Shown here piece by piece: positions 1-5,635 of a stretch of 11,686 bases of DNA. Origin of the DNA: an uncultured Spartobacteria bacterium (GTDB lineage Bacteria > Verrucomicrobiota > Verrucomicrobiia > Chthoniobacterales > UBA6821); the NCBI GenBank assembly GCA_903831635.1, contig CAIKYN010000210.1, positions 1 to 11,686 on the forward strand, given 5' to 3'. The number at the start of each line of letters is the position of its first letter. The stretch's first letter is position 1. A program made the translations under genes and the position numbers. Below the pieces are notes generated by a model. The model saw only the letters and a program-made list of their open reading frames with translations. It made no database searches and was not told the origin of the DNA.

Positions 1-162
1 CCTCGGGATGGTTCTACCCGTGCCACCTACGGGATCTACGATCCGGAGATGAACTCCTTCACCTTACGTCGCGTCAGCTACGACATCGAGAAGGCTGCAG
101 AGCGAATCATCAAGGCAGGAATCACCGAGGGAAACGCAACCCGACTCTTTGAGGGGGTGTAA
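1..162 (+). CDS. Metallophosphoesterase (calcineurin-like), C-terminal fragment
   Basis: The open frame enters from the left edge and ends at TAA 160-162, so only the last 53 residues are present. The fragment contains RATYGIYDPE, then LRRVSYDIEKAAERI, then IIKAGITEGNATRLFEGV. This tail, with its Arg-Arg-Val-x-Tyr-Asp strand followed by a helix carrying Ala-Ala-x-x-Ile and a final Ala-Gly-Ile...Arg-Leu, matches what I know of the C-terminus of YfcE/ApaH-like cytoplasmic calcineurin-type phosphoesterases. The metal-binding motifs lie outside the window and cannot be checked. The gene converges on the toxin-antitoxin pair with only 14 bases between the stop codons and no clear terminator hairpin there. 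The family call is moderately sure; the substrate is unknown. Confidence 0.6.
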   Translation, partial: PRDGSTRATYGIYDPEMNSFTLRRVSYDIEKAAERIIKAGITEGNATRLFEGV

Positions 163-176
163 TCAAGGAATGATTA

Positions 177-440
177 CTAGCCGAAGAGCCTGTCGAAGTC
201 GTTATGGGAGCCAATCCAGACCCATATAATAGTATCGCCTGAACGCTCGCCGACAGCGCGGTATTGTTCGTTGATCCTTACAGACCAAATATTCTCATAC
301 CCTCCTAACTTCTTAAACCTTAGAGAGGGATGCGATGGATCCTCAGCAAAGATGCGGTAAGAACGTCTGGCAGATTCCCTAACGCGCGAATCCAAAAGCT
401 CGTAGGACCTCCAAAAGCTAGGCCTAACCCGCGAGATCAC
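177..440 (-). CDS. Type II toxin, RelE/ParE family
   Basis: 87 residues, a usual length for RelE/ParE toxins, which generally act as ribosome-dependent mRNA endonucleases (RelE-like) or gyrase poisons (ParE-like). The fold signature is in the second half: LRFKKLGG near residues 40-47, WSVRINEQYRAVG near 52-64, and a final IIWVWIGSHNDFDRLF. The Arg...Tyr-Arg pair and the Ile-Gly-x-His-Asn-x-Tyr/Phe-Asp end are typical of this ParE-like subgroup. The start is GTG (438-440), chosen because it overlaps the antitoxin stop as GTGA, indicating translational coupling. Codons fit the surrounding DNA and the frame is intact. I cannot decide between mRNA cleavage and gyrase inhibition. Confidence 0.85.
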   Translation of the reverse strand: MISRVRPSFWRSYELLDSRVRESARRSYRIFAEDPSHPSLRFKKLGGYENIWSVRINEQYRAVGERSGDTIIWVWIGSHNDFDRLFG

Positions 441-655
441 AGTTTAGCGGGATCCAGCGATTCGTCAGCTTCTTGTGCCGAGACTTTCAAAAACTCCTCC
501 AGACGAGGACGGGGTTTTGTATCCGAAATCAAGGATTCCCAACGATGTTCATCAACTTGGGAAAGCAGGAAACGGGCAAAATCAATCACCTCCGAACGTT
601 TTTCCTCGGGAAGTGCCTCACACACCTCGACAATTTCCGCTGTTGCTCCACTCAT
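437..655 (-). CDS. Antitoxin, DUF2281/VapB-like
   Basis: 72 residues, first gene of the toxin-antitoxin operon and directly upstream of the toxin, with a 4-base overlap of stop and start. Residues 14-31 (ALPEEKRSEVIDFARFLL) have the Leu-Pro-x-Glu-Lys-x-x-Glu-Val-x-Asp-Phe-x-x-Phe-Leu pattern of the DUF2281 antitoxin helix. The C-terminal half is charged and Pro-rich (PRPRLEEFL), as expected for a flexible toxin-wrapping tail. No ribbon-helix-helix or HTH motif is obvious, so DNA-binding autoregulation cannot be claimed. The ATG at 653-655 is the first start in frame and lies only about 7 bases from a putative -10 box, so the mRNA may be leaderless. The family call rests on pattern memory plus toxin linkage. 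Confidence 0.8.
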   Translation of the reverse strand: MSGATAEIVEVCEALPEEKRSEVIDFARFLLSQVDEHRWESLISDTKPRPRLEEFLKVSAQEADESLDPAKL

Positions 656-661
656 GCTTGT

Positions 662-690
662 ACCATAGCCCAGATGCGGGATATCGGCAA
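662..690 (-). promoter_or_regulatory. Putative promoter of the toxin-antitoxin operon
   Basis: Read on the minus strand, TTGCCG (685-690) and TATGGT (662-667) are separated by exactly 17 bases, each matching 4 of 6 bases of the sigma-70 consensus boxes. Only 6 bases separate the -10 box from the antitoxin ATG, so transcription would begin at or next to the start codon. This suggests a leaderless transcript. The match is modest and no operator palindrome was seen inside it. Confidence 0.35.
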
Positions 691-739
691 GACAGGGAAC
701 TTACCTCCCCAGATGTGGCTTACCCCACCCCCCCTAAAA

Positions 740-792
740 GCCTTCAGTCTTCAGTCTAATAGCCTTATTTCAGACCTAGGACACTTGGTGTC
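740..792. repeat. Dispersed repeat blocks C and D (left copy)
   Basis: Two short blocks recur, in opposite orientation, near the right end. Block C, GCCTTCAGTCTTCAGTCTAA (740-759), matches the reverse complement of 11531-11550 at 18 or more of 20 positions. Block D, CCTAGGACACTTGGTGTC (775-792), matches the reverse complement of 11590-11608 and, with one change, of 11412-11430. Block D contains the imperfect palindrome GGACAC-n3-GTGTC. The element lies 25 bases upstream of the ATG of the repeat-protein gene. Confidence 0.7.
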
Positions 793-816
793 TTTTCCGG
801 GTGCTAGGCTTGGTTC

Positions 817-1260
817 ATGACAAAATCACTCCTCGCACTCCTTGCTCTCCTCATCATATCCGCCTCTCTCCACGCCCAGGAGTATTTGGGGCAACTGAGC
901 GCCAACCCCTACGCGCCGGACTCGACGGGGAATCCCTACGGGCAGTATGGCAGTCCGAGCGCACCGAATAGTATTAACAACCCCTACGGTCCCTACGGCA
1001 GCCCCTATTCACCGACCAGTGCGCACAATCCCTACGCCACCGAGGCCCCTCGGGTCATTGCTCCGGATGGCACCTACTTGGGCCAGATCAGTGCCAACCC
1101 CTACGCACCGGACTCCACCGCCAATCCCTACGGCCAGTATAGCAGTCCCTATAGCCCGACCAGCATCAACAACCCCTACAGCCAATACGGGAGCCCCTAT
1201 GGTTCGCAGAGCGCCCGCAACCCCTACGCCTCCGAGGGACCGTCGATTGTCAGCCCCTGA
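817..1260 (+). CDS. Secreted Asn-Pro-Tyr (NPY) repeat protein
   Basis: 147 residues. The first 20 form a clear signal peptide: Lys at position 3, a Leu/Ile-rich core, and a likely cleavage after LHA at about residue 20. The mature part is almost entirely low-complexity sequence rich in Asn, Pro, Tyr, Ser and Gly, with units such as NPYGQYGSPYSP. It has two halves: residues 23-86 begin YLGQLSANPYAPDST, and residues 87-147 begin YLGQISANPYAPDST. There are no Cys and no catalytic motif. Similar short exported NPYG-repeat proteins are known only as hypotheticals. The role could be periplasmic or surface-associated, but this is inference. The ATG at 817 is chosen because it opens directly onto the signal peptide. 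No Shine-Dalgarno is visible; the upstream 80 bases carry dispersed repeats. Confidence 0.75.
   Translation: MTKSLLALLALLIISASLHAQEYLGQLSANPYAPDSTGNPYGQYGSPSAPNSINNPYGPYGSPYSPTSAHNPYATEAPRVIAPDGTYLGQISANPYAPDSTANPYGQYSSPYSPTSINNPYSQYGSPYGSQSARNPYASEGPSIVSP
883..1257 (+). repeat. Internal tandem duplication in the NPY protein gene
   Basis: Two coding units of 64 and 61 codons (883-1074 and 1075-1257) align from their YLGQ(L/I)SANPYAPDST openings onward. Within each unit the codon block AACCCCTACG or AATCCCTACG recurs several times. The halves differ mainly by synonymous or conservative changes and by the tail linking them (APRVIAPDGT in the first). This indicates duplication of one unit followed by drift. 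Confidence 0.8.
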
Positions 1261-1313
1261 TCCTCTCTGCAATCCCTTGGATCCACTCCATCCCATTGAG
1301 TACTCTCTGATTG

Positions 1314-2192
1314 ATGCTTTCCTCCATCCCGACCTGCTTTTCGGACAACTACTCCGCTGAGACTTCCACGGCCAGCATGAAGAAGCTCGCGCCCGTGGCC
1401 CGTGCCGCGGAGTCGGCAGGCTATGTCACCCTGCACGATCCGGGACTCATCGATCGGGAGAAACTTCGATCCCTTCATGATCCCGACTACGTCCGGGCCT
1501 TCATCACGGGTAAGGGAGACTTGGCGGCTTCACAGGGATGGAAATGGACGGCCAAGATCAGGACAGGAGTCCTGGCTATCAATGCCGGACAGATAGAAGG
1601 GGCAAGGATGGCCATGGAGCACGGGATCGCTGCCAACGTCGCCCTGGGATTCCACCACGCAAAGCCGGAACGAGGGTGGTACTTCTGCACCTTCAACGGA
1701 TTGGCCCTGGTCGCTCAGGAGTTTCCGGATAAACGAATCTTCGTCCTCGATTGCGACGAGCACTGCGGGGATGGCACCGCGGAGTTCACCAAAGTCCTCC
1801 CCAACCTCTACAACTTCTCCATCAACGGAACCACCTGGGGCATGCTCGAGAGCGAGCGGAGCATTTGCAGAACCCTCAAGCCGGTGAAGGAAGACTTCAC
1901 CCCCTACCGTGATGCTCTCGAGGAGGCCTTCCAGACCATCCGCTCCTGGAAGCCCGATCTCATCATCTACCAGGCCGGAGCAGATCCCCATGTGGATGAT
2001 CCGATCAGCTCCCACTCCATGACCACCGAGCAGCTCCTCGAGCGAGATCGCATGGTGTTCAGATTCTGTAATTCAGAGAAGATCACCGTCCTCTTTGTCC
2101 TGGCCGGCGGCTACCAGACCCCCATTGAGGATAAACTCGTTCCCCTGCATTTGAATACGTTTAGGGCGGCGTATGAGGAGTATTGCCTCTAG
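1314..2192 (+). CDS. Histone deacetylase / acetoin-utilisation superfamily deacetylase
   Basis: Zinc-dependent hydrolase expected to remove acetyl groups from acetyl-lysine or small acetylated amines in the cytoplasm. It has 292 residues from the ATG at 1314; an in-frame TTG lies one codon upstream. Residue numbers count from ATG. The His-His pair of the charge relay is at 114-115 (GFHHAKPERG), followed by FCTFNGLAL. Zinc ligands are in DCDEHCGDGT (Asp148 and His150), with a third Asp at 224 in QAGADPHVDDP. The transition-state Tyr267 is in LAGGY. All key residues are present, so the enzyme is probably active. It is close to the usual length of bacterial members (300-350). The N-terminal SSIPTCFSDNYSAET resembles the family's opening strand. 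No SD sequence is evident. It lies 53 bases after the NPY gene and could be cotranscribed with it. The native substrate cannot be told from sequence. Confidence 0.9.
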   Translation: MLSSIPTCFSDNYSAETSTASMKKLAPVARAAESAGYVTLHDPGLIDREKLRSLHDPDYVRAFITGKGDLAASQGWKWTAKIRTGVLAINAGQIEGARMAMEHGIAANVALGFHHAKPERGWYFCTFNGLALVAQEFPDKRIFVLDCDEHCGDGTAEFTKVLPNLYNFSINGTTWGMLESERSICRTLKPVKEDFTPYRDALEEAFQTIRSWKPDLIIYQAGADPHVDDPISSHSMTTEQLLERDRMVFRFCNSEKITVLFVLAGGYQTPIEDKLVPLHLNTFRAAYEEYCL

Positions 2193-2373
2193 ATGAGGAG
2201 GCTTGGGATTTTCGTATCCCGCGTTGTTCTGCTGCGCTCGCAGTATAATTCATACAGCTTCGTAACAGGCCCAGCGTTACATCCAAACTTCCAAGCCTGG
2301 TTGGAGTAAATTTGATAAACAGAGTTAATTTTAACAGAGAAAAGAGAAAAAAGAAAAGGAGTTAGCATTCTTC

Positions 2374-2401
2374 TTGACTACAGTACTGCATATTGTGTAC
2401 T
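2374..2401 (+). promoter_or_regulatory. Putative promoter for a plus-strand non-coding transcript
   Basis: TTGACT (2374-2379; 5 of 6 to consensus) is followed 16 bases later by TGTACT (2396-2401; 4 of 6). The spacer overlaps an inverted repeat AGTAC...GTACT (2382-2386 and 2397-2401), which could be an operator half-site pair. A purine-rich tract (2335-2362) lies just upstream. Transcription would start near 2408 and run into the hairpin-rich region that ends in the terminator at 2779-2817. Confidence 0.35.
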
Positions 2402-2485
2402 AACTATATTAGTGATCGGAACAGGTAGTGGTTAGCCACGATGGTTTTGGCAAATCACTTCGTTCTTTATCAACTAAACAAGAAA

Positions 2486-2512
2486 GCCGTTGGTGCTTCT
2501 AACACCAACGGC
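2486..2512. terminator. Perfect 10-bp hairpin, possible terminator
   Basis: Arms GCCGTTGGTG (2486-2495) and CACCAACGGC (2503-2512) pair perfectly around a 7-base loop. On the plus strand it is followed by CTCTTTGG, a weak T tract. On the minus strand it is followed by TTTCTTGTTTAG, which is more terminator-like, so it may act as a second stop behind the restriction operon. It may equally be an internal stem of the candidate RNA. Confidence 0.45.
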
Positions 2513-2665
2513 CTCTTTGGAGATTTTCCTAGTAGCAGCATCCACTAGGGAACGCCGTTACAGGGTCTATCATTCCGATAAGATTGGTATTCAAGCAAAG
2601 AGCTTGCCCCGGCGTCAACAATGAGATGCACACCTATTTTTCGTATGTCCAATCCGAGACAAGAA

Positions 2666-2723
2666 AAACCCGGATACAGGCTGATTTTCGTGAAATATTT
2701 CACGAGGAACGGCGTCCGGGTTT
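2666..2723. repeat. Nested inverted repeat with 18-base central palindrome
   Basis: Outer arms AAACCCGGA (2666-2674) and TCCGGGTTT (2715-2723) are perfectly complementary. Inside lies TCGTGAAATATTTCACGA (2688-2705), a perfect 18-base palindrome. The asymmetric flanks between inner and outer stems would form an internal loop in RNA. As DNA, the inner palindrome has the size and symmetry of a dimeric repressor or recombinase site. Confidence 0.7.
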
Positions 2724-2778
2724 ATCCAAAAACCGGCAAGGCTTTTCCCCTCTGGGTAAAAGACTAGTCAAATAAACC

Positions 2779-2817
2779 GTGCTGCGGTGGGTTCGCCTGC
2801 CGCAGCACAACTTTTTT
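2779..2817 (+). terminator. Strong intrinsic terminator, probably bidirectional
   Basis: The arms GTGCTGCGGTGGG and CCTGCCGCAGCAC form a continuous 13-bp stem, with two G-T wobbles, capped by TTCG. It is followed by AAC and six T residues (2812-2817), the classic plus-strand layout. On the minus strand the stem begins about 18 bases after the Res stop codon and is followed by GGTTTATTT, so it can also end the restriction operon. The better T tail on the plus strand implies a plus-strand transcript arriving from the left. Confidence 0.85.
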
Positions 2818-2826
2818 AGAAATCCA

Positions 2827-5622
2827 TCAGGCGCCGGCCTTCTTCAAGATTCCATCAACATCGTTCGGATTGAAGGAAACTGCAGCGGTCCATCGTCCAA
2901 ATCCACCCTGGTTGTTCACGCACTGGATCCACTCATCCAGTGCTGCTCTCTTCGCCTTATTCTGCGGCGAGTCCTCCCCCTTTACTTCGAGAATCAGCAT
3001 CGCGCCGTTTTTCAAACGGATAAGAAAATCGGGGAAGAACTTTCTCTTGGATCCATTCCATAGATAGAGCACATGGAAGCCAAGGTGATCATTCTTGGCA
3101 TACGCCTCCACAACCGGGCTCTTCTCGATAGCATATGCCTCAGTAGCCTCCCACCCGGAATCAAAGACCACATGGCTGATCTGACTCCTCACTGTTGGAT
3201 AGCAGCTCTTCGTCGTGTGCCATGACCTCATGATCGCCGTGGAGCCGATAGGCATGTCGGTATTGAAGACCGGTTCCAGAGTCTCGAGATTCTGCTGCCT
3301 GAGATGCCGGAAGAGGTGCTGAACCGTCCGGTCGATATTCAGAGCAAAAAGTACTCTGCGCTTCAGATCACCTTGGTGGAAGAGATCGGGAATATGGACC
3401 TTCTTCGATGCCCAAAACTCCTCCACCAATCTCACCAGTTGGAGGAATAGCACCGATGGATCCCCCTTGAATCTCTGTGATCCAAACTGCTCGAAAGCCT
3501 TCCTGGCGCCCTGAAAGAGCAATCGCTGGAGACGGAACTGCTCCTCAAATCGCATGATGTCGATCTCCGTCAGCTTCCCTAGATCGGTCTGACCTCCCAA
3601 AGCGGCTGCCATCTCTGCGCTCATGGGGGTCGTTGAGGGATCTAACTCCAGGGGCTCCACTTGATCCCAAGCAATCTGGAGCACCGATCTCATCACCGTA
3701 TCGATCCTCTCAATGTTCGGCCATTTGATTTCGAACATCGAACGATCCGGGCATGATTCGATCAGCGTGGAGGGCTTCGGCGGTGGAGGTGGCGTTCCAC
3801 CATCGCCGACTTGGAAAATCGAAAGAGGCACCCCAAAAATGTTTACGAACTCCGGAAGGAAGAGCCCGTTTTCATCCATCTCATGAGCCACACGCCGGAG
3901 GCCACGACCGATTACCTGCTCGCAGAGTAGTTGAGAGGTGAAGGCGCGGAGACCCATGATGTGGGTTACATTCTTGGCATCCCATCCCTCCGAGAGCATG
4001 GCCACGGAGATCACATTCTGGAGGTATTGACCGGCACGGCCTCGCTTGCCGACGTTATCGATGATTTCGCGCAGTAGCTCCTCCTTCTTAAAATTCTCCA
4101 TCTTCTGGAGGCGAGACTCGGACAGTTGAGCCTGATCGACGATTTCGTGCAGTCGCTTTTCGTAGTCTTTGTCAGAAGCTGCTGCCTCACCCACTTCAGC
4201 TTTATCGAGCACCTTGGAGTCCACGCGGAGCGTTCTCCCTGCATCCTTCATATCCTGCACGATGCAGTCCCCCTGTAGAAAGAATCGCTCCACCCTCGCT
4301 GCTGTCTCAACGCGATTGCAGACAGTCAGTAGGACGGGTGGAATTGTATGGCCAGCGTTTTGCCACTCTTGCATCGTCGCTAGCCAGTCAGTGGCCAGCA
4401 AATGATAGGCTTTCTGAACAAGATCCGGCAGAGCCTCCTCTGGCTCTGCTCTGCGGTTCAGATCCTCCCTGACTTCAGACTCGTTATAGAGATGATAAAG
4501 CTTCGACCGCATGGTCGAGGCATCAGGGATCGCATTATCCCGGACGACGACACGGGGCGTCTTCACGAGACCTGACTCGATCGCATCATTCAGTCCGAAG
4601 TCCGAGACAATCCATTCAAAGAGAGCCTCGGTTGTTGTCTTCTTCCCCGTGGGGGCAAAAGGTGTTGCAGAGAGATCATAGCACTGCCGGATACGACGGG
4701 TCTTGTGAATGCGATCAAGCCCTTCGATCCATCGGGTTGCCTCATTTAGATCGAGCCCTCGCTCCGCAGCCTCAGCCTTACCGATCTTCACATCAGCCGG
4801 AACTCGATAGGCATGATGTGCCTCATCATTGATGACGATGAGGTCACGACGGGTTGCAAGTGAGCCCAGCACCCTCCGAGCAAATGCCTCATCACTCTCG
4901 CGCCCCTTCTTTACGACAGATCTGCTCTGATCCTCGAGAGGCATCAGCGTATGCCAGTTTTCGATCAAGATCTCTACGCTGTTAAGTCGCTGGCGCAGGG
5001 CCTCAGAGGGACAGACGCTAAATGCATCGTAGTAATTTTCAGGATGCCCCGGCTGGAGCACCTGCAGTCGCTCCTTCACAGTCAATCCAGGCGTCACAAT
5101 CAGGAATGCAGAGGAAAACTCCTTTCTCTTGGGATATGTGAGTGCATTGAGGCCCTGCCACGCGATGAGCATCGCCATGACCGTCGTTTTGCCCGAACCG
5201 GTTGCCATCTTGTTACAAAGACGTGACCACTCGCCCCCATCACTGGGCACCACAATCCCCTGCTTGAAATCATTCGGAGCCTCCGTCCACCAGATCAGCG
5301 TCTCGATTGCCTCCAGTTGGCAGAAGTAGAAAGGATACTGCCTCGCCGTCTGGTCATGCCAGTGCTCCAGCAGAGATCGAGTAACACTCGTGATGCCAGG
5401 ACGTCCCGCTGCCTGCCATGCTTCGAGACGCTTCCGGATTTCATTAACCCGATCGAGCGGAACGACACGGCGCGTATTGTGGCGCGGGTCAAAGATCTCA
5501 TAACCCGCAGGCCGGCGCTCCCCCTTGATTTCTAGCGGAGTGTTCGGCTGAGGCTCCACCCAATGACGGCACGGAGCCACATAGGGAGAGTTGATAATGA
5601 GTGATGCGGGACCCTTCGACAT
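2827..5622 (-). CDS. Type III-like restriction enzyme Res subunit (helicase-nuclease)
   Basis: 931 residues, last gene of the operon. It should translocate on or remodel DNA using ATP and cut unmodified foreign DNA together with the Mod protein encoded just upstream. Motifs in order: Walker A ATGSGKT (140-146); DEAH-type Walker B INDEAHH (264-270); motif III LSATP (317-321); motif V SEGWDAKNV (544-552); motif VI QVIGRGLRR (569-577). The C-terminal nuclease is PD-(D/E)xK: Glu825 in GWEATEAY, Asp865 in FFPDFLIRL, and Glu879/Lys881 in LILEVKG. All catalytic residues are intact. An oligo-proline stretch (611-615) may be a linker. It resembles the BPTD_3080-type branch of Res proteins as I remember it, not classical EcoP15I Res. 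ATG 5620-5622 lies 13 bases after the Mod stop, with no SD; the terminator at 2779-2817 follows. Confidence 0.9.
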   Translation of the reverse strand: MSKGPASLIINSPYVAPCRHWVEPQPNTPLEIKGERRPAGYEIFDPRHNTRRVVPLDRVNEIRKRLEAWQAAGRPGITSVTRSLLEHWHDQTARQYPFYFCQLEAIETLIWWTEAPNDFKQGIVVPSDGGEWSRLCNKMATGSGKTTVMAMLIAWQGLNALTYPKRKEFSSAFLIVTPGLTVKERLQVLQPGHPENYYDAFSVCPSEALRQRLNSVEILIENWHTLMPLEDQSRSVVKKGRESDEAFARRVLGSLATRRDLIVINDEAHHAYRVPADVKIGKAEAAERGLDLNEATRWIEGLDRIHKTRRIRQCYDLSATPFAPTGKKTTTEALFEWIVSDFGLNDAIESGLVKTPRVVVRDNAIPDASTMRSKLYHLYNESEVREDLNRRAEPEEALPDLVQKAYHLLATDWLATMQEWQNAGHTIPPVLLTVCNRVETAARVERFFLQGDCIVQDMKDAGRTLRVDSKVLDKAEVGEAAASDKDYEKRLHEIVDQAQLSESRLQKMENFKKEELLREIIDNVGKRGRAGQYLQNVISVAMLSEGWDAKNVTHIMGLRAFTSQLLCEQVIGRGLRRVAHEMDENGLFLPEFVNIFGVPLSIFQVGDGGTPPPPPKPSTLIESCPDRSMFEIKWPNIERIDTVMRSVLQIAWDQVEPLELDPSTTPMSAEMAAALGGQTDLGKLTEIDIMRFEEQFRLQRLLFQGARKAFEQFGSQRFKGDPSVLFLQLVRLVEEFWASKKVHIPDLFHQGDLKRRVLFALNIDRTVQHLFRHLRQQNLETLEPVFNTDMPIGSTAIMRSWHTTKSCYPTVRSQISHVVFDSGWEATEAYAIEKSPVVEAYAKNDHLGFHVLYLWNGSKRKFFPDFLIRLKNGAMLILEVKGEDSPQNKAKRAALDEWIQCVNNQGGFGRWTAAVSFNPNDVDGILKKAGA

Positions 5623-5635
5623 GGGAGAGAATCGC

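Larger units (their letters stand above)
2408..2818 (+). ncRNA. Candidate structured non-coding RNA
   Basis: About 410 bases between a putative promoter and a strong intrinsic terminator hold at least six hairpins and little coding potential. Stems seen on the plus strand: GCCGTTGGTG/CACCAACGGC (2486-2512), CCTAGT/ACTAGG (2528-2549), CAAGC/GCTTG (2592-2606), AAACCCGGA/TCCGGGTTT (2666-2723) enclosing an 18-base palindrome (2688-2705), CTTTT-c-CCC/GGG-t-AAAAG (about 2743-2762), and the terminator stem. Further pairing is possible between ACGCCGTT (2552-2559) and AACGGCGT (2708-2715). I compared it by memory with tmRNA, RNase P RNA, SRP RNA and 6S RNA and saw none of their conserved cores. It could instead be a long 3' UTR or a decayed mobile element. 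Confidence 0.35.
2193..2826. other. 634-base gap rich in hairpins, no convincing protein gene
   Basis: This gap separates the plus-strand deacetylase from the converging minus-strand operon. Its left third holds a perfect TATAAT (2244-2249) without a good -35, then an A/G-rich stretch (2335-2362) containing no gene. From about 2374 to 2818 come a -35-like element, several inverted repeats and a strong terminator. The longest ATG frames are short; the one at 2441-2548 (35 codons) runs straight through a hairpin and has no recognisable product. Confidence 0.7.

Noticed and set aside
473..820. Plus-strand open frames of about 94-115 codons
   Set aside because: They lie antisense to the antitoxin gene and run through repeat DNA; the translations are low in recognisable structure.
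2441..2548. 35-codon ORF starting MVLANHFVLYQLNKK
   Set aside because: It crosses a perfect 10-bp hairpin and ends inside another, with no recognised product. RNA structure explains the sequence better.
2666..2723. CRISPR repeat
   Set aside because: It is a single nested inverted repeat with no regular direct repeats or spacers nearby.
2408..2818. tmRNA, RNase P RNA, SRP RNA or 6S RNA
   Set aside because: None of the conserved cores I know (tag peptide and CCA end, GAAAGTCCGGGC-type P RNA box, SRP GGAA-loop motif, 6S long rod with central bubble) was found.
2408..2818. Retron or other reverse-transcriptase-linked RNA
   Set aside because: No reverse transcriptase gene is present in the window, so the hairpin-rich region has no such partner here.
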